Positions 7,918-16,601 of a stretch of DNA of 64,000 nucleotides are shown here, piece by piece (position 1 is the first letter of the stretch; the number at the start of each line of letters is the position of its first letter). The position numbers and the translations under genes were made by a program. The stretch covers positions 186,001 to 250,000 of the forward strand of contig NZ_BMDW01000002.1 in NCBI RefSeq assembly GCF_014636175.1, written 5' to 3'. The notes under the pieces are model-generated. The model was not told the DNA's origin. It ran no database searches and saw nothing but the letters and a program-made list of their open reading frames with translations. The stretch comes from Sphingomonas psychrolutea (GTDB taxonomy: Bacteria; Pseudomonadota; Alphaproteobacteria; Sphingomonadales; Sphingomonadaceae).

Positions 7918-10296
7918 ATGCTCAAAAACGAAACGGGCGTTGCGGCACGAATTCTGACAAGTGTCGCGCTCGGGCTGGCCTTTGTCGCTCCGGGCGGCGG
8001 CATCGCGCGGGAGCGCGAGACCGCTACCGTGTCATCAAACACGGTGCCGATATCAGAGAAAGACGCGCTCGTGCGGGCCAACACATTGTTGGCGCGGATG
8101 ACCATCGAAGAGAAGGTCGGCCAGATCAGCCAACGCTTCGATATTGCTTCGCTGTTTCCGTCGGGCGCGCCGTTGCCGCCGGGGATGCCGCCGCTGATGC
8201 CGCTCGACGCGACCGTTGCCAAGGCGGAGCTAGGCGCGCTGCTGTTTGTCCATGATCCCGAGATTGCCAACAAATACCAGCGCATTGCCGTCGAGCAGAC
8301 GAGGCTGAAAATCCCGCTGCTGCTGGGCTATGACGTCATCTGGGGAATGCGGACGATGTTTCCGGTGCCGCTTGCGGGTGCAGCTAGCTTCGATCCGGAA
8401 GGGGTCGCGCAAGCGCGTGCGGTCGCCGCGAAGGAAGCGCGCGCACTCGGGATTCACTGGACCTTTGCCCCCATGATCGACATCGCGCGCGATCCGCGCT
8501 GGGGGCGGATCGTCGAGGGCGCGGGCGAAGACCCCTATCTGGGTGCTGCGATGGCGCGCGCGCAGGTGCGCGGTTTCCAGGGCGACCATATCGGCGCGCC
8601 CGGCCATATCATTGCCGGCCCCAAGCATTTTGTCGGTTACGGGGCAGCGGTCGGCGGGCGCGATTACGATCCGGTATTCCTGTCCGACAGCGAATTGTAC
8701 AACGTCTATCTGCCGCCGTTCAAGGCCGCGATCGATGCGGGCGCGGGCAACATCATGAGCGCCTATATGGATTTGAACGATGTACCCGCGTCGGCGAACA
8801 AATGGCTTTTGACCGACGTGCTGCGCGGAGAACTCGGCTTCAAGGGCTGGGTGGTTACCGACGCCAGCGCGGTCCACAACCTCGTCAAACAGGGATTCGC
8901 GACCGATAAGACCGACGCATCGGCGCGCGCAATCCTTGCCGGGGTCGACATGGAAATGTCGACTGCACCCAATGCCTTTGCGACACTCGCGAGCTCGGTC
9001 CGCGCGGGCAAGGTGCCGATGAAACGTCTCGACGAGGCCGTCCGGCGCGTGCTCCTCGCCAAATATCGGATGGGCCTGTTCGAGAACCCCTATGTCGATG
9101 TTGCAGCAGCACAGTCGGTACTCAACGACCCGGCGCACGCAGCAGCGGCGCAAGCGGCGGCGGAACGTTCGCTCGTGCTGCTCAAGAATGACGGGGCGGC
9201 GCTGCCACTCGTTGCTGGCGCTCATCAGCGCGTCGCGGTGATTGGCCCGATGGCGGACTCACCGCGCGACACGACGCTGTCGCTCGCCTTTCCGCAGGAC
9301 GCCGCCCAGGCCGTAACGGTGTTCAAGGGCGTCAGCGCGCGCCTGAATGGTATCGCCACGGTTGCGACGGCCCCGGGTGTTCAACTCGCGCGAGTTAACC
9401 CCTCGCCGCTCGTCATGCTGCTAGGCCAGACGCCGCTCTGGACGGCGGCGCAAACAGCAGACGAATTGCAAAAGGCCGTGGCGCTAGCCGCGCGGTCCGA
9501 CGTCGTCATCCTGACGCTGGGCGAGAAAATCGACATGAGTTCGGAGCAGGCCTCGCGCTCCGATCTCACGCTTCCCGGCGACCAGCGCAAGCTGCTCGAC
9601 GCGGTGCTGGCCACAGGTAAGCCAGTTGTGGTCGTGCTGATGAACGGACGCCCACTGGATCTGACCGGTGTTTATGACAAGGTTCCTGCCATCCTCGAGG
9701 CTTGGTATCCCGGTTCGCGTGGCGGCACGGCCGTCGCCCGGGCGCTGTTCGGCGACGTCAATCCCGGCGGCAAGACACCCGTCACATGGCCACGCAGCGT
9801 CGGGCAGGTGCCGACCTATTATGCCCATAATCTCAGTCACAACCCGGAAGGTCAGGGCACGCGCTATTTCGATGCGTCCTCCACGCCGCGCTTCCCGTTC
9901 GGTTTCGGCCTCAGCTACACCCGCTTCACGATTGCCCCGCGAACGCTCGACAAGGCAGAGCTCTCGCCCGGTGGCAAGGTCATGGTCTCGACGACGCTCA
10001 CCAATATTGGCGCGCGCGTGGGGGATGAAGTGGTGCAGCTCTACATCCATCAACGCGCGGGCCGGGCATCGCGGCCGGTGCGGCTGTTGCAAGGGTTTCA
10101 GCGTGTCTCGCTCAACCCCGGCGAGAGTCGCCACGTCAGCTTCACGCTCGACGAATCGAACGTCCGTTACTGGAATTCGGCCGAGCGCGGCTGGGTGATC
10201 GACCCGGGCGTGTTCGACCTGTGGGTCGGCAACAGTTCGCAGGCGGACGGTCACATCACATTCACGGTCGGCGGCAGCGCCCGTGCGGCGAAATGA
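7918..10296 (+). CDS. Exported GH3 beta-glucosidase/beta-xylosidase, BglX-like
   Basis: The 792-residue enzyme has an N-terminal export signal (LTSVALGLAFVAPGG) and the GH3 TIM barrel with GYDVIWGMRTMFP, the family hallmark of BglX-like proteins. The KHF motif is in GPKHFVGYG, and the nucleophile Asp315 is in WVVTDASA. The alpha/beta sandwich domain (around residues 430-620) and a C-terminal fibronectin-III-like domain follow. An in-frame extension to 7741 is open, but the ATG at 7918 puts the signal peptide at the start. It acts in the periplasm on beta-linked oligosaccharides; glucoside versus xyloside preference is not resolvable here. The next GH3 gene starts 13 bases downstream, so the two are co-transcribed. 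Confidence 0.9.
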   Translation: MLKNETGVAARILTSVALGLAFVAPGGGIARERETATVSSNTVPISEKDALVRANTLLARMTIEEKVGQISQRFDIASLFPSGAPLPPGMPPLMPLDATVAKAELGALLFVHDPEIANKYQRIAVEQTRLKIPLLLGYDVIWGMRTMFPVPLAGAASFDPEGVAQARAVAAKEARALGIHWTFAPMIDIARDPRWGRIVEGAGEDPYLGAAMARAQVRGFQGDHIGAPGHIIAGPKHFVGYGAAVGGRDYDPVFLSDSELYNVYLPPFKAAIDAGAGNIMSAYMDLNDVPASANKWLLTDVLRGELGFKGWVVTDASAVHNLVKQGFATDKTDASARAILAGVDMEMSTAPNAFATLASSVRAGKVPMKRLDEAVRRVLLAKYRMGLFENPYVDVAAAQSVLNDPAHAAAAQAAAERSLVLLKNDGAALPLVAGAHQRVAVIGPMADSPRDTTLSLAFPQDAAQAVTVFKGVSARLNGIATVATAPGVQLARVNPSPLVMLLGQTPLWTAAQTADELQKAVALAARSDVVILTLGEKIDMSSEQASRSDLTLPGDQRKLLDAVLATGKPVVVVLMNGRPLDLTGVYDKVPAILEAWYPGSRGGTAVARALFGDVNPGGKTPVTWPRSVGQVPTYYAHNLSHNPEGQGTRYFDASSTPRFPFGFGLSYTRFTIAPRTLDKAELSPGGKVMVSTTLTNIGARVGDEVVQLYIHQRAGRASRPVRLLQGFQRVSLNPGESRHVSFTLDESNVRYWNSAERGWVIDPGVFDLWVGNSSQADGHITFTVGGSARAAK

Positions 10297-10309
10297 CCCG
10301 AAAAGCGAT

Positions 10310-12967
10310 ATGAACAAGGCATTTTCCCTGATCGCCGCCCTGCTGACGAGCACGGTCGCCCCTGCGCTCGCTCAGCAAGCGCGCACGCCCGAACGGCGGG
10401 CCGAGGCGATTGTCGCCAAGATGACGCTGGCGGAAAAAGCAAGCCAGCTGATCAATTCCTCGCCCGCGATTCCACGTCTTAACCTGCCCGATTATCAGTG
10501 GTGGAGCGAGGCGTTGCATGGCTTTGCGTTCCAGCCGCACGCGACCAACTTTCCCGAGCCGATCGGCCTTGCCGCGTCGTTTAACGCGCCGCTCATCAAA
10601 CAGGTCGCGGCGGCAATCGCGGTCGAAGGGATCGAGGCGGGCAATGCAAAAGTCGCTGCGGGCACGCCGCTGGATGTCGGCGCAGGCCGCACCTACTGGT
10701 CGCCCAACATCAACATCTTTCGCGATCCGCGCTGGGGGCGGGGCCAGGAAACCTATGGCGAAGACCCCTTTCTCACGGCGCGGATGGGCGTTGCCTATAT
10801 CACAGGACTTCAGGGCCCCAATCCGGACGCCCCGACCATCATTGCCACACCCAAGCATTTTGCCGTCCACAGCGGGCCGGAATCGACGCGCCACAGCGCC
10901 AATGTCACCGTCTCGCTGCACGATCTGCGCGACACCTATCTGCCCGCATTCCGCGCTGCGGTGATCGAGGGCCGCGCAGGCTCTGTGATGTGCGCCTATA
11001 GCGCGATCAACGGGCAGCCCGCCTGCGCCAACACCTTCCTGATGCAGGATACGCTGCGGAATGCGTGGGGCTTCAAAGGCGTTGTCGTTTCGGACTGCGG
11101 TGCGGTGCGCGACATTTCCTCGGCGCACAAATATGCGCCCGATGGCGTTGCCGGGGCAGCCCTGGCGATCCGCGCAGGGATGGATATTGAATGCGCGACC
11201 GAAAGCCTGTTCGACCGAGATTCCTTCGGTCAGTCGCTCAAGTATGTGAACGCGGTAAAGAGCGGCAAGCTGAGCGTCGTGGAGCTCGATCGGGCGGTGG
11301 TCCGCGGTCTCGCGGGCCGGATAAAGCTGGGATTGCTCGATACGGTCCATACCCCTGCACCCACGCCATCGATGATCAATTCGCCCGAGCACCGCGCGCT
11401 CGCGCTGGCCGTCGCCGAACAGGCGATGGTGCTGCTTAAGAATGACGGTGTCCTGCCGCTGGGCGAACGCACGCTCAAGGTCGCGGTGGTCGGCCCGCTG
11501 GCGGATTCGCGCCGGGTGATGCGCGGCAACTACACGATCCGGGAGACGTCAGACCTGCCCTCGATTCTCGACGGTCTGAAGGCGGCGATGCCCCGCGTCC
11601 AGTTCACTTATACACCGGCGGGCGCGTCGCTGAGCGACGGCGATGTCGTCCCGACATCAGCCTTACAGACCGAGGACGGCAAGCCCGGCGTCACGGTGCA
11701 CTATTATCCGTTCACGGCCGACGGCAAGCCCGCACCGGTGTCGCTGATGGAAAAATTCATGCGCGCGATGACGGCGAAGCCCGCCGATACGCCGTCGACC
11801 ACGCGGATCGAACCGCTCATTAACTATGAGGTTTTCACCCAGCCGCTGTTGCCCGATGGTGGCAGGGTCGTGGCGAGCGGCTACCTCGTTCCGAAGATTT
11901 CCGGCACTTATCGCGTTGGGCTACGGACGATCACCGGATCGTTCAAATTTGCCGACAAGCCCGAGATCGTGATCCAGAACGGGTTCAATCCATCGGTCAT
12001 GCCCGTGTTTCAGACCGTCGAGTTAGAAGCCGGTAAGCGCTACCCGTTCTCTGCCGGAATGCAGGTGCCCGCGCTCCATTTCGGCGAGCTGGACTGGCAG
12101 CGCGTTTCCAACCAGCCTGACGTCGACCTAGCTGCCGCAGCCCGGGGGGCCGATGCGATCATCGCGGTAGTCGGCATCAATTCGACACTCGAAAGCGAGG
12201 AATCCTCGATCAAGCTGCCGGGGTTCGACGGCGGCGACCGCACGTCGCTCGATCTACCGGCTGACCAACTGCAACTGCTGATGGCGGCAAAGGCGACCGG
12301 CAAGCCGCTGATCGTGATCAACATGAGCGGCAGCGCGATCAACCTCGACTGGGCGAAGGCCAATGCCAACGCCATCATTCAGGCCTGGTATCCGGGCGAA
12401 GCGGGCGGCGCGGCGGTTGGCCGGGTCGTCGCCGGACTCGCCAACCCGGCGGGGCGCCTGCCCGTGACGTTCTACCAGGACGTGGCGCAACTCCCTCCAA
12501 TCGAAAACTATGCGATGAAGGGGCGGACCTATCGCTATTTCGAGGGCAAGCCGGTGTACCGGTTCGGCGATGGCCTCAGCTACACCCGCTTTTCCTACGG
12601 ACCGCTCAGCATCAAGCCGCTCGGCAACAGCATGTCGGACGGGATCGTCGTCGAGACCGAGGTGACAAATACGGGCAGACGCGCAGGCGACGAAGTGACG
12701 CAGGTCTATCTTACTTTCCCCGCCGCACCGGGTGTGCCGAAGATTGCCTTGCGCGGTTTCCAGCGGCTCAGTCTGGCTCCGGGCGAGAAACGCCGCGCGA
12801 AATTCGACCTTTCGCCGCGTGAGCTCAGCACCGTGTCGCCCGAAGGGCAAATCCAAGTGTTGGCGGGACGTTATACAGTCCATGTGGGCGGCGGCCAGCC
12901 GGGCAGCGACCGTACCGGACAATCCAGGGCGTTCGCGGTCAAGGCATCGTCGGTGTTGCCAGATTAA
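10310..12967 (+). CDS. Exported GH3 beta-xylosidase-like enzyme with inserted PA14 domain
   Basis: This 885-residue protein has a signal peptide ending APALAQ. The GH3 barrel bears the xylosidase-type segment YQWWSEALHG (residues 62-71), KHF in TPKHFAVHSG and the nucleophile Asp262 in VVVSDCGA. A PA14-like insertion, a sugar-binding or specificity domain, occupies roughly residues 450-600 within the alpha/beta domain (SGTYRVGLRTI inside). A fibronectin-III-like domain closes the protein. The barrel features resemble xylan 1,4-beta-xylosidases more than glucosidases. It follows the BglX-like gene directly and completes a small arabinoxylan-depolymerising set with the GH51 gene. Confidence 0.9.
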   Translation: MNKAFSLIAALLTSTVAPALAQQARTPERRAEAIVAKMTLAEKASQLINSSPAIPRLNLPDYQWWSEALHGFAFQPHATNFPEPIGLAASFNAPLIKQVAAAIAVEGIEAGNAKVAAGTPLDVGAGRTYWSPNINIFRDPRWGRGQETYGEDPFLTARMGVAYITGLQGPNPDAPTIIATPKHFAVHSGPESTRHSANVTVSLHDLRDTYLPAFRAAVIEGRAGSVMCAYSAINGQPACANTFLMQDTLRNAWGFKGVVVSDCGAVRDISSAHKYAPDGVAGAALAIRAGMDIECATESLFDRDSFGQSLKYVNAVKSGKLSVVELDRAVVRGLAGRIKLGLLDTVHTPAPTPSMINSPEHRALALAVAEQAMVLLKNDGVLPLGERTLKVAVVGPLADSRRVMRGNYTIRETSDLPSILDGLKAAMPRVQFTYTPAGASLSDGDVVPTSALQTEDGKPGVTVHYYPFTADGKPAPVSLMEKFMRAMTAKPADTPSTTRIEPLINYEVFTQPLLPDGGRVVASGYLVPKISGTYRVGLRTITGSFKFADKPEIVIQNGFNPSVMPVFQTVELEAGKRYPFSAGMQVPALHFGELDWQRVSNQPDVDLAAAARGADAIIAVVGINSTLESEESSIKLPGFDGGDRTSLDLPADQLQLLMAAKATGKPLIVINMSGSAINLDWAKANANAIIQAWYPGEAGGAAVGRVVAGLANPAGRLPVTFYQDVAQLPPIENYAMKGRTYRYFEGKPVYRFGDGLSYTRFSYGPLSIKPLGNSMSDGIVVETEVTNTGRRAGDEVTQVYLTFPAAPGVPKIALRGFQRLSLAPGEKRRAKFDLSPRELSTVSPEGQIQVLAGRYTVHVGGGQPGSDRTGQSRAFAVKASSVLPD

Positions 12968-12981
12968 CAAAAGGATCAAAC

Positions 12982-13533
12982 ATGGACGAGGTGCTTGAGC
13001 GAAAATTGCGCGACCTGATCGACCGTCAGGAAATCTGGGCGGTCGTGCTCCGTTATGCGCGCGGGATCGACCGCCTCGATCGCGACATGGTCCGGTCGTG
13101 CTATTGGGACGATGCCATCGACGATCATCACGCCTATGTCGGCGGTCCTGATTACTTTATCGACACGACGTTCGCGGGCTGCCGCGCAACCAGCATCGTG
13201 CAGCATCACGGCGTCTCCAACCATAATTGCGAGATCGACGGCGATAACGCTTATGGCGAGACCTATTACACCTTTCTCGGTGCCAATATCGAGCCGCCGC
13301 ACCTGCTGTCGATGGGCCGCTACATCGATCATTTCCAACGTCGCGACGGCGTCTGGAAATTTGCCAACCGCGTGACCGTAATCGAAAAGAACTTCGCGTT
13401 GACCGAGCTTCCGGAAGACGCGAGCATTCGTGCGGGGACGACCGAACCGGGCCCCCTCCTCCCGGCGGCACGAGACCGGACCGACCTTAGCTATTATCGC
13501 CCGGTCGTTCCGCGCCGACCTGCCAAACCTTAG
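12982..13533 (+). CDS. SnoaL-like (NTF2-fold) protein
   Basis: The 183-residue protein starts with DRQEIWAVVLRYARGIDRLD, the usual opening of SnoaL_4 family members, and keeps the predicted cone-shaped NTF2 fold over about 145 residues. A basic, proline-rich tail follows. Such proteins include small isomerases, dehydratases and hydroxylase partners of catabolic pathways; no specific reaction can be named. An AAGGA ribosome site lies about 7 bases before the ATG. It begins 14 bases after the GH3 gene but fits the downstream BVMO/AtuA catabolic theme better than sugar metabolism, so its operon membership is uncertain. Confidence 0.8.
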   Translation: MDEVLERKLRDLIDRQEIWAVVLRYARGIDRLDRDMVRSCYWDDAIDDHHAYVGGPDYFIDTTFAGCRATSIVQHHGVSNHNCEIDGDNAYGETYYTFLGANIEPPHLLSMGRYIDHFQRRDGVWKFANRVTVIEKNFALTELPEDASIRAGTTEPGPLLPAARDRTDLSYYRPVVPRRPAKP

Positions 13534-13643
13534 ACACCCGTCGATCGTCGCGGGATGAATGCAATTACGGTTCTGCAATTGATTACAAGGTTCGCTGCCG
13601 GTATCTAATCTGGCAACAGCGGGCGCAATAGAGGCATTCGGAT

Positions 13644-14390
13644 ATGGCATTGGTGACGGGGCGTGCAGTGAAGGCAACAAGCGGATCGCGCCGCATGGGC
13701 ACAGGATCGAAGCTCAAGCGCAAGGCCGGAAATCAGGCCGGTCGTCCCACGGCGGTCGAACTCGAAAAGCGCAAGGTACGCGTCATCACGGTCGCGACCG
13801 AGTTGTTCGTCGGACACGGGTTTGCCGCGACGTCGCTGGTCGATATTGCGCGCGAGGCCGGGGTAGCAACGCGGACTCTGTACGAACATTTCGGCGACAA
13901 GGAAGCGATCTTCCGCGAAGTCATCTTCGCGCGCGACGCCGAAGCGATGGTGGACCCGCCGACGCTCCAGCCCGACGACACGCTATTTTCGGCGCTGCGG
14001 CGTGCTGGACATTACTCATACGAGGTAACCTATCGCGATCGCTCGATCGGGCTGATGCGTCTGATGATTGCGGAGAGCAAACGCTTCCCCGACTTCATGA
14101 AATCGGTCGGCACATCGATCTTCGCCCGTTTTCGGCGCGACTTCGAAAAGTTGTTTCAGTCTATGGAGGCAGCCGAGCTCATTCCTGCCGGGGACCATGC
14201 CCGTTCAGCCGTTCTCTTCGCCGATCTGATGCTGGGCAGTCATCCGATCATGATCTACACCAACTGGAATGCCGAACCCCCGACCGACGCCGACGTCGAT
14301 GAGCGGGTGAATTTGTTCATCCTTGGCCGCTTCGGCGCGGCCGTTGCCAAGCGCGCCGAGACGCGCAAAGCCAAAATAAAAGCTACTTAG
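13644..14390 (+). CDS. TetR/AcrR-family transcriptional regulator
   Basis: A basic N-terminal extension of about 35 residues precedes a standard TetR DNA-binding domain: RVITVATELFVGHGFAATSL, then IAREAGVATRTLYEHFGDKE as the helix-turn-helix. The C-terminal ligand domain carries IGLMRLMIAESKRFP, common in regulators of aromatic and lipid catabolism. The start could instead be the ATG at 13695. It stands 2.2 kb from the divergent AtuA/ALDH promoter, where a 20-bp inverted repeat is present, making it a candidate regulator of that cluster; this link is inference. Confidence 0.9.
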   Translation: MALVTGRAVKATSGSRRMGTGSKLKRKAGNQAGRPTAVELEKRKVRVITVATELFVGHGFAATSLVDIAREAGVATRTLYEHFGDKEAIFREVIFARDAEAMVDPPTLQPDDTLFSALRRAGHYSYEVTYRDRSIGLMRLMIAESKRFPDFMKSVGTSIFARFRRDFEKLFQSMEAAELIPAGDHARSAVLFADLMLGSHPIMIYTNWNAEPPTDADVDERVNLFILGRFGAAVAKRAETRKAKIKAT

Positions 14391-14393
14391 CAC

Positions 14394-14605
14394 TCAGGTA
14401 AGGGTAGCTATAAAGCCGGACTCGGCTTCGGCCATGGCGCACTGAAACGCCGAACGCGCACCTATGGTCTGGCGATACACGCGGATTTTGGGATAGCCTG
14501 ACAGATCGCGCGACGCAAAGAGGCGAATCGTCGCAGCGAAAGCAGGGTAATGATGTCGGCAGCGCCGAACGCGTTCCCGGCAAGATGCGGCGCGTCGCCC
14601 TCGGC
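14394..14605 (-). pseudogene. Glutathione S-transferase, frameshifted C-terminal relic
   Basis: Two neighbouring frames each hold part of a GST C-terminal domain. The first reads HLAGNAFGAADIITLL, the N-capping-box region of the GST all-helical domain. After a frameshift near 14540 the second reads DLSGYPKIRVYRQTIGAR followed by SAFQCAMAEAE, the usual last helices. The thioredoxin-like N-terminal half is missing, so the gene is dead. It lies directly downstream of the small protein gene on the same strand. Confidence 0.6.
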
Positions 14606-14803
14606 CTAGTGATCGTCCTCATCATCGGCCTGATGTTCACACAATATTGTCCATGCCTCAAACAGCGCCGCCCGCGCGCGCTTGACAGAGTCGGCCGCAT
14701 CGCGATCAACTGTTTCGAGCGCGTCGGCGAGCGCGAAGAGATCAGCGTTGGCCGCATGAGTACGCCGACGAAGCGGCGTACGCAGGTCTTTGGCTGTAAT
14801 CAT
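14606..14803 (-). CDS. Small helical protein of unknown function (65 residues)
   Basis: The product is highly charged and predicted to be all-helical, with an acidic tail (DDEDDH) and no signal peptide or membrane segment. I do not recognise a family. It is supported as a real gene by a strong AGAGGAG ribosome-binding site 9 bases before the ATG at 14803, which also excludes the slightly longer frame starting at 14821. It sits between the MFS and GST relics, so it may itself be a survivor of a lost operon. Confidence 0.5.
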   Translation of the reverse strand: MITAKDLRTPLRRRTHAANADLFALADALETVDRDAADSVKRARAALFEAWTILCEHQADDEDDH

Positions 14804-14822
14804 TGGAAAACTCCTCTGCATG

Positions 14823-15245
14823 TCAGTCGGCGTGGATTACAGCACGGCCCGTGGTCGGCTTCGGCCTCTTCGGCGCGAAACAGAGCGGCGCTAGGCAAAG
14901 CAGCAGCCAGAAAAGGATGTTGAAATTGTTGCGATAAGCGATCTTCCCCGCCTGCCGGCCCACCTCGCCTTCGAGCGTCGCCGTACCGCGCAGCTTGGAC
15001 GACAGAATGAACATTGCGGTCGCGCCGATGAACAGGTTGTGCGACCCGAGGCGATCCGACCGCCATCCCATCGGCGGTCGCACCAGTACACCCCCACTGA
15101 TGAAACTCGTGAGCATCTAGCTGATCGATTCCGAAGGCGCGACCAGAGTGGTCCGTTTGGGTGGCAGCGCCAAGTTCGCGATGGAGAGGTCGAGGAACTG
15201 GCGAATCGCTACTGCGATTACGGCGACCATCAAAAAGGCCGCCAT
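14823..15245 (-). pseudogene. DHA2/EmrB-type MFS efflux pump, nonsense-mutated and internally deleted
   Basis: The frame begins with a first transmembrane helix (AAFLMVAVIAVAIRQFLD, then LSIANLALP) as in EmrB proteins. It continues through LVAPSESIS, then a TAG at 15117-15119 exactly where EmrB relatives have the Trp of the consensus ISWVLTSYI. After the stop it resumes in the same frame with MLTSFISGG and PPMGWRSDRLG (motif A region). It then jumps to the very C terminus of the family (AGKIAYRNNFNILFWLLL, then APKRPKP). About 400 central residues are missing. It is divergent from the intact MarR gene, the usual regulator-pump layout. Confidence 0.7.
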
Positions 15246-15535
15246 GTCGGTTCGGCAACGTGGGGACGTCCGCAGTCTTCGTTTCCATAGTGCCGGCGTA
15301 GGAATTTTATTTATGAATGTCGAGCATTGCATTGACCTTGCCGCTCCTCGCTAACCGCGACGGCACTAGGGTAAGGCAGTGGCGCACCGTTCCTGATTGT
15401 GACATACAGGATGAGCGTGCCCAACGGTCGCTTCAGATCGGGAAACGATAAATGACTCAAGCCCAATTATCCGTCGTCATTCCAAAGTCGCAAAGCATGA
15501 TCCGCGACCTTGGTTTCAAACGGAACTAAATCGCA

Positions 15536-15994
15536 TTGTCCGAGGTAGATAGCTTCGAACCCGACAATCTGAAGCGCGGAATATCGCTGAAACTAACTGT
15601 CATCGCGCGCGTGATGCGGAACCGGTTCGACATGAGCGTGACGCCGCATGGGATCACCCGGTCCCAGTGGACCTTGATCGCGCTGGTCGCCACCCAACCG
15701 GGAGCGTCGCAGCGCACGATTGCAGAACGGCTAGAAATGACCGCAGCCGCAGCGGGGCGGCTGATCGAGCGGTTGTGCAGCGACGGCCTGCTCGAACGTC
15801 GGCAAGACATGAAGGACAAGCGCGCCTGGCGGGTTTATCTAGCAGCTGCCGCCGAGCCGATGCTGGCGCTGCTCACCGAGCTCGGTCTTGCCATCGAGTC
15901 GCGGACATTTGCGGGCCTCTCGCCCGAAGAAATAGCGCACCTTGCTGCGCTGCTCGACAAGGTGCACGCCAATCTGATCGAAACCAAGGGCTGA
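15536..15994 (+). CDS. MarR-family transcriptional regulator
   Basis: The 152-residue protein has the winged helix-turn-helix of MarR proteins: GITRSQWTLIALVATQPGAS, then RTIAERLEMTAAAAGRLIER as the recognition region and RRQDMKDKRAWRVYL as the wing. The start is a TTG at 15536 with a GGA about 11 bases upstream; no ATG or GTG is available at the expected position. It is divergent from a dead EmrB-type pump gene, so it may be an orphaned repressor that has lost its main target, or it may control the convergent small exported protein. Confidence 0.88.
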   Translation: MSEVDSFEPDNLKRGISLKLTVIARVMRNRFDMSVTPHGITRSQWTLIALVATQPGASQRTIAERLEMTAAAAGRLIERLCSDGLLERRQDMKDKRAWRVYLAAAAEPMLALLTELGLAIESRTFAGLSPEEIAHLAALLDKVHANLIETKG

Positions 15995-15996
15995 AA

Positions 15997-16053
15997 CGGG
16001 GGCTGATCAACCCCCGAAACGGACAAAGGCCGCCCCGATTGGAGCGGCCTTCT
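15997..16053. terminator. Double hairpin between convergent genes
   Basis: Two stem-loops follow the MarR stop codon: CGGGGG/CCCCCG (15997-16002 with 16011-16016) and AAGGCCGC/GCGGCCTT (16026-16033 with 16044-16051) followed by TCTCTCT. They separate the MarR gene from a convergent gene ending at 16079, so they probably act as a terminator, for either direction in the case of the second stem. Confidence 0.7.
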
Positions 16054-16078
16054 CTCTGAACCCCGTGAGAAGCCCTGT

Positions 16079-16342
16079 TCACCCGGCGCTGGCCAGGTCC
16101 TTCTTCGTCAGGCTGGTCTGGAACTTGCCATCGGCTGCGGTGATCGACGCGGCGGGGATCGACACCAACTTTCCGTTGATAATGAGCTGCGCCGTACCGT
16201 CGCTGGTGACGCGATACACGATGCCGATGCGCTTGCCGTCACTGGCATAAAGCGGCTTGCCGGCGACAATGCCGCCGGACTGTGCCGCCAAGGGTGCACT
16301 GACGAGGGCAGCGAGCACAGCAAAAAAAGCTATCTTATTCAT
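16079..16342 (-). CDS. Small exported protein of unknown function (87 residues)
   Basis: The product has a clear signal peptide (MNKIAFFAVLAALVSAPLAAQ) and a mature part of about 66 residues rich in beta-strand and turn residues (GKPLYASDGKRIGIVYRV). This looks like a PRC-barrel-like or small periplasmic fold often seen in sphingomonads. No enzyme motif is visible. CAGGAG lies 10 bases before the ATG, which favours this start over the frame beginning at 16375. It converges on the MarR gene across a shared hairpin terminator. Confidence 0.75.
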   Translation of the reverse strand: MNKIAFFAVLAALVSAPLAAQSGGIVAGKPLYASDGKRIGIVYRVTSDGTAQLIINGKLVSIPAASITAADGKFQTSLTKKDLASAG

Positions 16343-16601
16343 AATAGTACACTCCTGTGAAGCTCCGGGGCACACAGTTTATGCTGCACTGCGCCATTTG
16401 GTAACCTTAGTTAGTAGATTCGCCGTCGCCGAGTCAAGTGCGTTTTCAACATCCAGCGTTGCACCGTATGCACAGCACCTTCACCACACGGTGCCTGCCA
16501 TGCTCACCGCGGCGGCCGTCGCCGGCGCAGTTGTGGGTGCGGTTCGAGCGATTGCAGCGATCGCGATGCGCTAGCGTCGCGCCGAAACGGCTACTGAGGG
16601 T

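Noticed and set aside
15451..15528. 25-codon open frame directly upstream of the MarR gene
   Set aside because: It could be a leader peptide, but it has no attenuator-like hairpin or special codon run.
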